From Galaxea fascicularis (Eukaryota; Cnidaria; Anthozoa; Scleractinia; Euphylliidae): 64,000 bases of DNA. Of the stretch, positions 36,355-48,121 are shown one piece after another (position 1 is the first letter of the stretch; every line of letters starts with the position of its first letter). Below the pieces are notes generated by a model that was not told where the DNA came from, did not search any database, and saw only the letters and a list, made by a program, of their open reading frames with translations. Position numbers and translations under genes: made by a program. The DNA is taken from NCBI GenBank assembly GCA_948470475.1, contig OX419342.1, positions 24,383,454 through 24,447,453 on the forward strand, written 5' to 3'.

Positions 36355-38226
36355 TGGTTTGTAACCAGTTTTGACATCACCAAAACCCGTTTTGACCTGA
36401 CCCAACCCAGTTTTGCCCTGACCAAACCCGCTTCTGCCCTAAACCAAAACGGTTTAGCCCTGAACAAACCGGTTTTGCCCTGACAAAAACCAGTTTTCAC
36501 CTGACCCAAACCGGTTTTGCCTTGACCAAAAAAACTTTTGACCTGAGCCAAACCGCTTTTGTCCTTACCCAAACCGGTTTTGTTCTGGCCCAAACCAGTT
36601 TCATCCTGACCTAAACCGGTTTTGTTCTGACCCACACCGGTTTTGCCCTGGCCTAAACCGGTTCTCCCCTGACAAAAACCAGTTTTTACCTGACCCAAAC
36701 CGGTTTTTTCCTCACCCAAACCAGTCTTGCCCTGACCAAAACAAGTTTTAACCTGAGCCAAACCGGTTTTTCCTCTAACTCAAACCGGTTTCATCTTGAC
36801 CTCAACCGGTTCTGTCCTGACCCAAACCGGTTTTGCCCTGGCCTAAACCGGTTTTCCTGTGACCAAACCCCAAACCCAAACCAGTTTTGTTCTGACCCAA
36901 ACCACTTTTGCCTTGACTAAAACACGTTTTCGCCTGACCCAAACTGGTTTTCTCCTCACGCAAACCGGTTGTGGACTGACCAAAACCGGTTTTTCCTCTA
37001 ACCCAAACCGGTTTCATCTTGACCTAAACCGGTTTTGTTCTGACCCAAACCGGTTTTGTCCTGACCCAAACTGGTTTTGGCCTAATCAAAACCGGTTGTC
37101 CCTTGACTAAAACCGGTTTTCACCTGACCCAAACCGGTTTTGCCCTTACCCAAACCGGTTTCATCCTGGCCTCAACCAGTTTTGTCCTGACCCAAGCTGG
37201 TTTTGCCCTGGCCTAAACCGGTTTTGTCTTGACCCAACCCAGTTTACCTCTGACCAAACCCAAACCCAAACCGGTTTTGCCTTGACTAAAACCGGTTTTC
37301 ACCTGACCCAAACTGGTTTTCTCCTCACCCAAACCAGTTGTGCCCTGACCAAAACCGGTTTTTCCTCTAACCCAAACCGGTTTCATCCTGACCTAAACCG
37401 GTTTTGCCTTGACTAAAACCGGTTTTCACCTAACCCAAACCGGTGTCATCCTGGCCTCAACCGGTTTAGTCCTGACCGAAACCGGTTTTGCCCTTGCCTA
37501 AACCGGTTTTGCCTTGACTAAAACCGGTTTTCCTCTGACCAAACACAACCCAAACCGGTTGTGTTCTGACCCAAACCGGTTTTTCCTTGACTAAAACCGG
37601 TTTTCACCTTTCCCAAACCGGTTTTGTCCTCACCCAAACTGGTTTCATCGTGGCCTCAACCGGTTTAAGCCTGACCCAAACCGGTTTTGCCCTTGCCTAA
37701 ACCGGTTTACCTCTGACCAAACCCAAACCCAAACCGGTTTTGCCTTGACTAAAACAGGTTTTCACCTGACCCAAACTGGTTTTCTCCTCACCCAAACCGG
37801 TTGTGCCCTGACCAAAACCGGTTTTTCCGCTAACCCAAACCGGTTTTATCCTGACCTAAACCGGTTTTGTTCTGACCCAAACCGGTTTTGTCCTGACCTA
37901 AACTGGTTTTGCCCCGACCTAAACCGGTTTTGCCTTGACTAAAACCGGTTTTCACCTGACCCAAACTGGTTTTGTCCCCACCCAAACCGGTTTTGCTCTG
38001 ACCCAAACAAGTTTTCCTTTCTCCCAAACAGGTTTTGCCTTGACTCAAACCGGGTTTTCAGTGACCAAAACTGGTTTTCCCTTCACCCAAACCGGTTTCA
38101 CCTTTACCCAAATCGTTTTTTTCTGAGCCAAGGCTGTTTTGTCCTCACTGAAACCGGTTGGTGTGACCAAAACCGGTTTTGCCCCAACCCAACTGGTTTG
38201 TTCCTGACCCAAATCTGTTTGGTTTT
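36355..38226. repeat. 21-bp minisatellite of U6
   Basis: 1872 bp. It has the CACG variant of U5 but lacks the extra monomer, as in U1-U3. It lies about 2.6 kb downstream of the SAV1 stop codon. Confidence 0.95.
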
Positions 38227-40580
38227 AGCCACCATACTTTTTTGAGTAATCACTATATCAACGAAATCTGCGCTGTTTTTACCACCATACCTTTTTAGCA
38301 ACCCCCAAATCAACGCAATCTGTTTCGTTGTTACCACCATACCTTTCAACGAAATTTGTTTGGTTTATTTACGGGAACAAATGTGAATTTGAGTGTTATA
38401 AACTCTTGTACCGTTTAAATTCTTATTTGTTGCCCCAAGTCATTTCGTTTAGGAGTAGCGGCCCGGGAATGGTTGGTGTTGTGAATATCAAGCAAGTTAA
38501 ACTTCTCGTAGTTACTCTTTTATACAAAGCGTTGATATTACAAGAAAACCTGTTCTGATCGTTTGAAAACGGATATAAAGCTCCAAACAAAAACAGATGC
38601 GTCACCGGATCGTCGTACCTTGACAATAACCCGAGGATCGCTTATGCCAGCCGAGCCCGGCCCCGCAACTGTCCGTTTCGTAAACGGTCGTTGCCATTTT
38701 TAAGACACTTAGAAAATTGTTCAACTGGTAAAGAAAGTCTTCCTTATCAAAAGGTAAAAATTTCCAATCCAGAATTGAACCTGGGCCCTTCACTTGTTAT
38801 GATCTTTCCCTCACCACTACGCTACCCCGCTGATCGGCCACAGACCCCCCAAACATTTAAGTATATTCTATAGTTAACTGGCTTTCACAACTGATACATC
38901 TATAACAGATCAACCTAGCCCTATCCCGAAGTATTAACGCAATTTAACTAGGGCCTAAACGTCACCCTTTCTAAGATGATTCGAAAAGTTTCAAATTGCC
39001 TTATTACACCATACTAAAGGCTTGGTTCACCAGCCAATGACGACACCATTAATAATGGCAACGACCCTTACGAAAAGGAAATAGGCCCCAGCCCCTCGCT
39101 TGGATTTGAATATCTATGTCATCCCATGACAATCACAGAGGGATAGAGTTATCGGCCCCTAAACCATATGTGAAAATCCCTTTCCAAATATATATAACAT
39201 ATGATTATTTTCCTGCTCTGGTAAAGACATTCGCCTTAAAAGCATTCGGAAACTCAGGACAAAAATCGTAACGTGCGAATACAGTAAAAAAAACCCGCAT
39301 AAAAGAACCGGTTTTTCACTTTCAGGCCGATGCTGTTCTTATGTATTGGGTACGTAGTGAAAAATCAGCCTCAAGCTGTTCATAACATTCTGTCTGAAAA
39401 TTATACACTATATTGCACAATTGATATTGCTTTATTAATTGACTCCATCCTCTCAAATCAAGGGACTGGTCATTACTTATAAGCGAGTTGCTGTCACAGA
39501 TAACTGAGAGGTAGTAGCTTTGAAATAGGTGCTTGAACCAAAAAACCAACCCAGCAACATAAAAATACAGCATCCTCATAAAAATTACCCCAACATATAT
39601 GCTGATACCCAGTATTTCCTTATATATAAGAACCAGTTGAATTTATCAGGCTGGATTAGTCCTTGTGTCTATGGTGTTGTTTTTACTAAATTTCAGCCCG
39701 GAGGTTATTAAGCCATTTGTTCTTTTATGCTAGTCTCTCGAACTTCATCAGTGGTGTGAATAATCAGTTTCGTTCTCACGTAGTCCAAAGAGAGACCCAC
39801 ACAACATAAAGGTTTTAACCACTGAAGAGCACACGATTTCAGGAGGCCTTTTCCATGCATTAAACAAACGACATCACATGATCTCAGCTGATTATTTACA
39901 TCGCTGATGAAATTCGATAGCTTCAAACGAAATATTCTTGTGTAAAGAGTTTTGCTGTCTTTAAGACCAATGTATATATGATGGTGTGGCTATTGTGTCA
40001 TCTATGTGGTGTGCACTTGCACATTTACTAAGTGGCATGCGTATTACCATTTTGTTCTATTCTAAACAGAATAACTGATAAAATGAATTAATACATTCTC
40101 ATGCATACTAAGCAAGGATTCTGTTCAATTTTGTTAGGTCATGGGACTGGATCAGAAGACTGGAGTTCTTAAAGTATTACAGTTTTTAACATCAACAGAC
40201 TTTCCTTGCTTCATCGCATGTAAATTCTTCATTAGATTTTCCTTTAGCGAAAACCAGAATTCACAAAAAAGAAAACGCTACAAAGACGCCTGTATAATAG
40301 AGCTTTATAAACTGCACACTATTCTTTAATATAAGATTTGAAGTTTTTACCATGTCCTTTGATAGTCACTAGAAACATATCAGCAAGTTCATGCACATGC
40401 AAGCAAAACTAAACAAAGTCAGCTGATTATTTCAGTGAAAGGCTTTAAAATAATGCCCAAAAAGAATTACTAATAATTTGATTTGCCCTTGAAAAACTCT
40501 CTTTTAAATTTAGCTAGGGCTAAATACCAAATATATATGTTTTTTTTTTTGGGGGGGGGGGAAAGCGGTACACAGGGGAA

Positions 40581-40586
40581 TTTATT
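40581..40586 (-). terminator. SAV1: Candidate SAV1 polyadenylation signal (AATAAA)
   Basis: TTTATT on the plus strand is AATAAA on the SAV1 strand, about 260 nt after the stop codon and just before the poly-T/poly-G tract. A second AATAAA is at 40706-40711. Which one is used cannot be told from sequence. Both are absent from the deleted units. Confidence 0.5.
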
Positions 40587-40845
40587 TTATAAAGATGCAT
40601 CCATGTTTTTACACTTTCACTCCCACGATCTCCATATTAATTCTCCTAACTGTCTGCCATACACTTCCTATGATGTTAGTTCTGAGAATTTGGTGCTGAT
40701 TTTTCTTTATTCTCATCACCTGTCTTTTTTACTATATTATGTAATGATATTGCAAGGGAAAATACTTATTGGTGACTTCTGGGAGTGAAAGGGTTAATGT
40801 GGCATTAAGGATTTCTTGGTTCATTGTCTTCATTAGAAAAATGCA

Positions 40846-43800
40846 TTAGTGGGGAAGTTCGTATTTAGCGAGTTCTTTATCTAGCTCATCCAGATCGGCA
40901 AGAGCTTGGCTGCTTAAAATCTGTTCTTCTTCTTCCTGTATTGTTTGCTTTCGTTCAAGTTCTCTCTGTAAGGCCTGTCTGTACTCTTCGTGTCGCATAA
41001 CAACTTGCTCGGCTTCTTTTTTGTACAATCGCTTTAACATCGTCTGCCAACAGTCCAGCTCAGTGTATCGAAATAAATCCCACTGAAAATGAAAGAGAAT
41101 TAAGTATTGTGTTTTAACATTACCATTCCTGACACTTTTATAATGCAGTTCTTGTTTACATAATCAGAAACGTGAATCTGAACCCACTAAGGGAACAATA
41201 TTCCAAGAAAGGATACTTTTTAATGGTTTCACAAATTACCATGTTAATCAGTAGAGTTGCATAAGATGGTCTTACCTTCAGAAAACAGTCATATTCTGGA
41301 GAAGCTTTGGCATAAACTTGAAGCCATTCTGGAATTTCTGGTTAAAAAACGAAACAGACCAGAAAGAATGTTTGAAAAGTACTATAATCTTAATTGGATT
41401 TCTGTAGGACTGTGATGTTACACTATAAATTCCAAGACAAATTTTACAGAATGTTCGATGTGACACTTGACTTCCCCACGCCACCCTTGATTAACATTAA
41501 ACAAAGATCTTGAAGAAGCAAATCAGTTATTTCCCTGCTTTAAGTGTCACAGTATTTTCTATGTCAGTCTATAACTACTGCACACTGCCTGCAGCGTTCC
41601 AAGCTGCGACCATTTTGGTCACCATGGTGAGTGGAAAAATATTTGATTATTAATGATGGTACTGGTGTAATATGCCCATGAGAATGATGATATGCTAGTC
41701 GCTTGGCAACGGGCGAAAGGACAACTGAAAAGAAATCAGAGTCCCAGGCAGGAATCGAACCTGGTTCGATTCCTGCCTGGGACTAGCATATCATCATTCT
41801 CACGGGCATATTACACCAGTACCATCATTAATAATCATTATCATGTCTGATTCACATTTACATTGTCGAGCCCGCAGACCATAGTGGGACACTTTGTATA
41901 AGAACCAAGATAAACAACCTAGCTCACCAGGGGTTCCTGTAGCTCAGTGGTTAGAGCATCCGACTGGTGTTACGGAGGTTGTAGGTTCGATTCCTGCCTG
42001 GGACTGATTTCTTTTCAGTTGTCCTTTCGCCCATTGCCAAGCGACTAGGAAAAATATTTGGCGACTAAAATTCTCGCATTTTACAATGGAAGGTCGCCAA
42101 AAGGTGACTTTTTGAAAAAGTGAGCTTGGAGCGCTGGCCTGTAAACTCAAGCTTACTAACATAGACATTGCCAATCAAGTTAGACATGCATTTGTTTGTG
42201 TAAGTACCTTCACTGATGTATGGATTGGCTGGAACCAGAGGGTTTTGTGCAGGGATGGCTTGTGATTCTTGCCGTCCACTTTCTGTCACTCGTATCTCCT
42301 GCTGGTGCCGTTGTTGAAGGAATTGTGTCTTGGCTGGGTGCTCGTACTGTGTCATTTTTGTGTTGTGACTGAATTTGAATAAGAACAAAATAGTCAGTAA
42401 CTACACAAATATGCATAACGATTTGAAAATAACAAGTTGTGATAGTATTTTCCAGCTTCTTCCTTGTGACAAAATTATTATCTGTGTTATTGCCAAGCAA
42501 AGAGTTTTTTCAGCATCAACTCAAGGGATAAAACGTGGAAATAAAATAAAATAAAGTACTTAACATACTTGACATAGTAAACTCCAAAGTTAGGAGACTC
42601 AATTTTCTCCCAGCCTTCAGGCAAACCTAAAATGGGAGAAGGAACAGTTTGTTAAATAAATGGAAAACACTCAAAATTACTGTTTCATTACCAGGGAGTT
42701 GATTGATTTTACTTCTAATGAAAGAGAACTAAGCAAAGCAGAAGGCAACCAGTGGCTTATTTAAAACCATCAACTGGCAGGTAATTAAACTATTACCCCT
42801 TTCAGTGTGCATTGAAAAAGGTAAAGTTGCACATGCACATAGCTTCTGTTGCATGACACAGCTGGGAGCATTACACCTCCCTCCCTTCTTGGTCCCTAAA
42901 TAGGAGTGAATTTTAAGGTTACTCCCAGTAGCATGTCAGTGGTGGCCTTTTTATCAGCTTGTTGAAGAAAGAGAAAATGGTACAGAGAAAATTACATGGC
43001 AAAGGTTTGGCCATCAGAACTAAGATTCAAGATGCAAGATCACTGCAACACTAACTCCTTGATAAATTTGTCTGTTGAAGCTGTGCAGGGCTGTCAAAAG
43101 TGGCCTGCAGCCTGTGAAAATCACCGCTAACTTTGTGTTCCTGACTGGCTACTTTGCTGGCCTCTGATTCTTTAGTCCTGGTTTAGTATAAGATGGCAAA
43201 GTAGCTCCCTGCTTCAACAATAAAGCTACCTATATCAAAATGTTGTTACAATGCTAGCAATGCAAATTCATACCTGCTTTCTCAAGTGGATGACACCAGT
43301 CTGTGCTTTCAGTGTTGTGACTGAAATAACGAAAAGAGATTAATATATCATTTAAATCCTTCAACCCAAGAGCTGACAGTACAATAAGTAAAAATTAATC
43401 TTCCATTCAAATGGTCACACAAAGATTTAAACCACAGACAAGGACTCAGACATTAGAAACATATTAACTGTGATTGCAGTCAATCAAATATTAAAAAGAC
43501 TAAAGTGCAAAAAAGAACCTCAAGTTACAAGAAGGTGTTGTGTCTATAATAACTGATAGTTTATCCTCAGATTATCTATCACTCTACTAGAGATAGGTTC
43601 AGTAAAGGAGTTTTTAGTTTGACAGTAAAAACTTGCTCATAACCTACATGTACAAGGTAATTAATTTGATTAATCTATAAATTAACCTTTACTTACTCAA
43701 CATAATATTTCCTTCCATCTGGAGTCCATGCAACTTCAAATCCAGGAGGAAGTGACAGATCCAGTCGGTGAAGCTGACTGCCATTAAATGCTACAAAAAA

Positions 43801-46800
43801 AGAACTGTGTAAGAAGTGCTTCACACAGACAGCTCCCAGCTCCAGCTTTATATGTATTACTAAAAAAATATCACTTTACATCAAATGTAGCTAAAAGTAA
43901 AACAAAGCCTGGCATCAAGATTACTTACCTAAATTCTTCTTTTCACTCATGTTGCCAGCTGGGAAAAACCTCTCACCAAAAGGACTAGCTTGTTGCATGG
44001 CAAAAGATCCAGGTGTTTTCACAACTGACTGAGCTTGTGGACTAAAGACAGATTGGCTTCCTCCCGAAATTGGAGGAGAAGGACTATCTCCACAACTAAA
44101 CATGTCACTTCGGCTCTCACTAAACAAATTATTAGTAGATGCACCTTGCTCCGCATATAATCCATAACCACAAGACCCAGCTTCTGAAATGTACGTATCA
44201 CCATGGGAAGCATTATAACTGAAGGAGTCTTGTGGAATTGTGAAAGGTTTGGCAGCATATCCACTATACAGTCCACTGCTGGCATAAAATTCAGAGACAC
44301 TGTTTGAAGCATGTCGCACAAAGTTATAACCATTCATTAATTCACTCATTGCCTTTTTGGGTGCACTTGGTTTTATCATGCCATTAACCATTCTACTGTC
44401 CAAAGAAAATCTATCACTTCCATGGTTATAAGATGGTGGATGTCTGTAAGTCTCCTCAAGGTTATAATATGCACTGTAGCCATTACCAATAGTACCTTCT
44501 TGTCCATAAAATCTTGCACGGTCCAAGCTATGCTCTGGCTCTCTGTAAGGAGGCGGATGCCGATACTTATTCAATTGATTTGAAATGTTTTGTTCCATTT
44601 GTTCTGGGTATGGGGGAGGGTGACGATAACCCATTTTCTGAACTTCCGCAGGTGAATGATTCACAGTGCACGCTTGGCATGATGACTCTGCATTCAAGCG
44701 AAGTCTGTGCATGAGGTCATTTACATTATTGTTTCTGCTGTTGTCATAACTTGTTTGTGAAATACGATCACTTGTTGTATCTGCTGGATCAGGAAACACA
44801 AGGCCAGGACTGAGTGTTTTGTTTGGATTGTTATCCTGTGAAACCATCAAGATCCCAGCATTTTCAGTTGTACAGTCTGGTGAGTATGACTCTGAAATTT
44901 CCACTTCTGAAACTGCTAAATTGATACAAGGGGTAGAGGTACACCTCTTCAAACGTTCTTGGAAAAATGAAATAATGAAAGAAATCACTGTTAGCACTAC
45001 AAAATATACTACAATAATTAAATGTCTTCATGAATTACACTATCCACATATAAACTTCAATCAAAAATGTTTCCTGGTGCTCTGGTGATTACACTTTGGA
45101 CTAGATTCCTTACTTATGGCATACTAAAATGCTTAAATATTTAAACCAAATCTCCAATGACTGCTGCCATCTGTTAATAAGGGTTAATTGAACTAGATGT
45201 AAGTGGAGTGCAATTTGGTCTGAAATCATACACGTGATTTCAAAATCAAACGAGTGCGCAGTGGCAGTTTGATTTGAAATCACAAGATGATTTTGGACCA
45301 AAACTGCACGACATGAAGTTCAATTACCACCTAATTACACCCATTTTGAAATCACCCAGTTTTTTTTCAATATTAATATTTATTTAATGTTCACGTCATG
45401 AAAACTAGATTTGGATTTTGATGGGCTTAAAAAAAAGGATGTGATTCAAAGCAAAAAATGGTGCAATTTGGGAATAAAATAAAAAAATTATTGCACTGCT
45501 GGGAGCCAATCAGATTTCATGAATTACAAGTGATTTCAAAATGGGTGTAATAAAGCCTTTAATTGTGACTATTAACATGTGCATTCTCCTTACAACTCTG
45601 TTATTTTATACATTGCACACACGGATAATTTTTATTATATCTCTCAGTTAGTACGAGTGCTGTGATTAGTCAATTAAGCGGACCGCATTTCACTGTGCAG
45701 CCCACTGAATTTGAAAGTTTCCTTTTCCACACGCCTGATAAACCTCAGAGACATAATAAATATCTTACTAACCTCTTTTTCTCAGTCCGTACTGTAAGTT
45801 ACGGATCCTCCTTTTTCCCATTGATTTATGGCCCATGCGCTTTGCGCATGGGTCATAAGCAAACTGGAAAAAACTCAGTCCATAACTTACAGCATGAACC
45901 TCAAACTCAGTTAGTAAGAGGTATGTATAAAAACTAACATTATTCAATTATTCAACTGATCCCTGGTGATCATTTTCTAGATTCTCATGCCTTTTATGAC
46001 GTAAGCAGAAGTTAGATGCAGGGTTCTCCCTAAATTTTGGAGTAGGAGAATAAAATGGAGTAGCCGGCAGAGGAATTTAAGGCGCGCAAGTGCCTTCCAT
46101 GCTGCCGCTTTACCGCCATTTTGCACGTGTTGGAAAACAGAGTATGTTGTCTTATATGGATTGTTTTTCGTCGGTAACCGCTGCCTCACAATCTGAGCCT
46201 GTTTCGTTTGCTTAACGTTCAATACTGATGTCTGCAAGCAGATTCAAGCGTGGCAAAATTCTCGACGAAACTTTAAAGTTTAGTTTATTCAGTCAAAAAC
46301 GATAGTTGGACACGTGGCTCTTAAAGGAAAACTTTATTTATTTCTGAATGTATTTATCCAAGGGAAAGTAGCCGTCGCAAATGGAAAAGTTGCCGTTGGA
46401 TGTAAAACAAAGTATTTATTTATTTTTTTATTTGAATCTGAGTAGCCGGCGCGCCCAGGACGACTAGCCGGCGATTTTCGCCGGTCGCCGGGGCTTACGG
46501 AGATCTCTGTAGATGGTGGTCAGTACTGGGAACTCAGGCTCAAACTCTCAAGAATTCACTGAAGGCTAAGTTACCCAGCATCTGACATACCACCAAGGAT
46601 TAGGTAACAAAATTTGGTTGAAATATTCTGACTGTCAACAAGCTCTCAATATTTAGGAAATTAGTTCAACCCATGTGTAACTTGTCTGAAGCAATGGAAC
46701 CATGAACAAATACTACAGTGTAGCAACTTGTTTTGATAAATGCTGCTCATTAAAATTACTGAAAAATAAGCATACATACACCAAAAATGAAATTCAAGTT

Positions 46801-47755
46801 AATATTTTAAATAGCTTGAAATACAGCACATGTTTAACAGATGTACATGTATGGTACAAGGGGTGTTGCCGCATAAGATGAAAAAAGCTACCATTTTCAA
46901 ATAAACAACAATGATCGTGCACAGAGGAATGCAAGTTGGCCTGAGACACACTCCTGCTATAGATTCCAGAGCCACTCACAAAATTAATACCCCAAACTAC
47001 CCCCATTCACATCCCTTCACTGCTCAGTATCAATTAATGCATAATTTGAGAGCCAAATCACTCTGGTTTTGAAAGAATTCGCGGTGACTCAGAAACCTAC
47101 AAAATATGATTTACTATTGCCCAGTATGTACAGTTTTTAGTTGATTATGGAGGTGACATTTTGTTGACTACGGCACAACAACAGAAAAAACCAATACTAT
47201 TCAAGTAATTTGATGACCGCATAAATTGTTAAAAAAAATTTCACGGTTGAAAGAGATTTCTAATATTTTCTCCAAATGAGGATTAACGTTCATGAAACGA
47301 CCAGCCATTGATTCAATTACTTTTGCGCTCAAAAGATTTCGATATAGAATTTTAACACAATCTAAATTACTATCTTCGATCTTAATATAAACAAGAGGAT
47401 GTGATTGATATTTTCTTGAACAACAATTTGGAGTATGTCATATACTTCAGCTTGCGACAATATTAATTTACTCACCGAGAATACGAAGTACCATAGATAA
47501 AACTAGGCCGAACAAAGGTCTCCAAACGACGGTAAATTAAATGTAACGGCTTGTTATGAACAAGACGAATCTATTGCAATAACATGAGAGAAAACGACTT
47601 ACAAACAAATTTCCGGCTGAAAGAAGATATTTGGTTTACGTACCTTCAAGAATCTCCGTTGTGTTTTCGCGCTTTCTGTATTTTCCTTGAAGACGCTCCT
47701 TCAGTCCTTTCCCTTTCTTCTTTAAGAAGAGCTTGGTTAGAAAAGGCATCCTCAT
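40846..47755 (-). CDS. SAV1: Salvador homolog 1 (Hippo pathway scaffold)
   Basis: Eight coding exons join in frame to 599 residues: 47755-47644, 44957-43929, 43790-43697, 43320-43274, 42626-42569, 42368-42208, 41337-41276, 41082-40846. All junctions are GT-AG. Salvador links Hippo/MST kinase to Warts/LATS at the cortex. An N-terminal QGKY stretch resembles vertebrate SAV1. WW1 is about residues 394-427 (LPPGFEVAW...DWCHP) and WW2 about 429-458 (LPEGWEKIE...QYEHP, with Tyr for the second Trp, as in the family). LVPANPY and EIPEWLQVYA are family signatures, followed by the C-terminal SARAH helix from residue 522. The long exon 2 adds a disordered linker with three PPxY motifs (about 151-154, 172-175, 211-214). 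The first ATG in frame follows an in-frame stop; Met3 is an alternative. Exons 7-8 lie inside array unit U6. An additional small exon in intron 1 cannot be excluded. Confidence 0.93.
41645..41838. repeat. Long hairpin in SAV1 intron 6 with SINE fragment inside
   Basis: The 56-bp arms 41645-41700 and 41783-41838 are near-perfect inverted copies (GATTATTAATGATGGTACTG and complement). Inside, 41741-41784 is itself a palindrome built on the tRNA T-arm sequence GGTTCGATTCCTGCC. The loop segment 41701-41762 is the reverse complement of the tail of the SINE at 41932-42047. The result looks like a fold-back formed by an inverted SINE 3' end. Confidence 0.8.
41932..42047 (+). mobile_element. tRNA-derived SINE in SAV1 intron 6
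   Basis: Box A-like GTAGCTCAGTGGTTAGAGC and box B-like GGTTCGATTCC are spaced as in a tRNA. Anticodon arm pairing is imperfect, so this is not a standard tRNA. The tRNA head is followed by a tail (GATTTCTTTTCAGTTGTCC...GCCAAGCGACTAG) of which an inverted copy occurs at 41701-41762, which shows that head and tail move as one element. Confidence 0.72.
45332..45553. mobile_element. MITE with 21-bp TIRs and TAA target duplication
   Basis: TTACACCCATTTTGAAATCA at 45335 is mirrored by its complement ending at 45550. TAA flanks both ends. A 3-bp TAA duplication is typical of PIF/Harbinger-type MITEs, but the short interior gives no other support. Confidence 0.7.
45629..45933 (+). mobile_element. 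~300-bp MITE with internal palindrome, copy 1
   Basis: Ends are related inverted repeats (TATATCTCTC...GTTAG at left, complement at right). The right half contains a palindrome with arms around GTAAGTTACGGATCC and CCATAACTTACAG. A second copy lies in opposite orientation at 53117-53416. Alignment of the two defines the ends. Confidence 0.8.
46013..46515. mobile_element. hAT-like element with 6-bp target duplication
   Basis: Terminal repeats CAGGGTTCTCCCTAA (from 46019) and the complement of CAGAGATCTCCGTAA (to 46509) enclose about 490 bp. TAGATG is repeated directly outside. The GC-rich right part (GCCGGCG, CGCCGGTCGCCGG) is palindromic. CAGRG ends suggest hAT. No transposase is seen. Confidence 0.65.
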
Positions 47756-47768
47756 TCTCCGTAACCAT
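47646..47768 (-). other. Overlapping upstream ORF across SAV1 coding exon 1
   Basis: The first ATG of the region (47768) lies 13 nt before the assigned SAV1 start and in another frame. It opens a 40-residue frame that spans the entire coding part of exon 1 and stops two bases before the splice donor. Only the SAV1 frame joins in phase to exon 2 and carries the conserved QGKY stretch. If the mRNA starts upstream of 47768 this ORF could lower SAV1 translation. Confidence 0.4.
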
Positions 47769-48121
47769 CAACTACAATTCGACATCTGACAATTTTGAGC
47801 ATAGCTTTCACACGATTAGAAATTCCACCCTCTCATAACTCAGACTTATCGAATGTCTGAAATACCGTAACCACGAAATGAATCTGATAGCGCAGGGGAA
47901 ACTGGTGACGAAATTATTCCGATTATTCATCGACAAACGACAAAATATATCTTTGAATGCCGTAAAGTAATCGGACGTAATCGTATTTCCGGAAATATCT
48001 CGAAGAGGTATTGATGATGAAAAGTTGCCATGGTCACACAACCCAGATGGCGGCCGAATAAGTTGGAACGCAAAAACCTGAAAGTTTCACCGTGAATACT
48101 TCATTTTATCAATCAAACACC
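47756..48121. promoter_or_regulatory. Shared divergent promoter region of SAV1 and RSPH4A/6A
   Basis: Only 366 bp separate the two start codons, which face away from each other, so both promoters and 5' UTRs must lie here unless noncoding first exons exist. GATGGCGGC near 48048 resembles the YY1-type AANATGGCGGC. No TATA box at a convincing distance was seen. Confidence 0.65.

Larger units (their letters stand above)
35791..41477. repeat. Tandem unit U6 (5687 bp, full, joined to live SAV1)
   Basis: Last unit. Homology stops at about 41477: the shared ACTTCCCC is followed by ACGCCACC, unique SAV1 intron, instead of TATGAATC. It differs from other units by a G within the A-run at about 40270 and an A-to-G change at about 40437. 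Its SAV1 segment provides exons 7 and 8 of the live gene. Confidence 0.95.
44958..47643 (-). other. SAV1: SAV1 intron 1
   Basis: Large first intron with no further coding exon recognised. It contains three inverted-repeat elements annotated separately, and a fold-back at about 45168-45332 in which GTGCAATTTGGTCTGAAATC is mirrored by a complement near 45290-45312. The rest (46516-47643) shows nothing identifiable. Confidence 0.6.

Noticed and set aside
906..41477. Entire array dismissed as a simple assembly duplication
   Set aside because: Units differ by a shared deletion, a 21-bp indel, point changes and tract lengths in a mosaic pattern that a repeated assembly loop would not create. Read-level proof is still lacking.
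41932..42005. Functional tRNA gene in SAV1 intron 6
   Set aside because: Box A and box B are good, but the anticodon arm does not pair in the standard 5-7-5 form and the tail is shared with a second, inverted copy, which fits a SINE.
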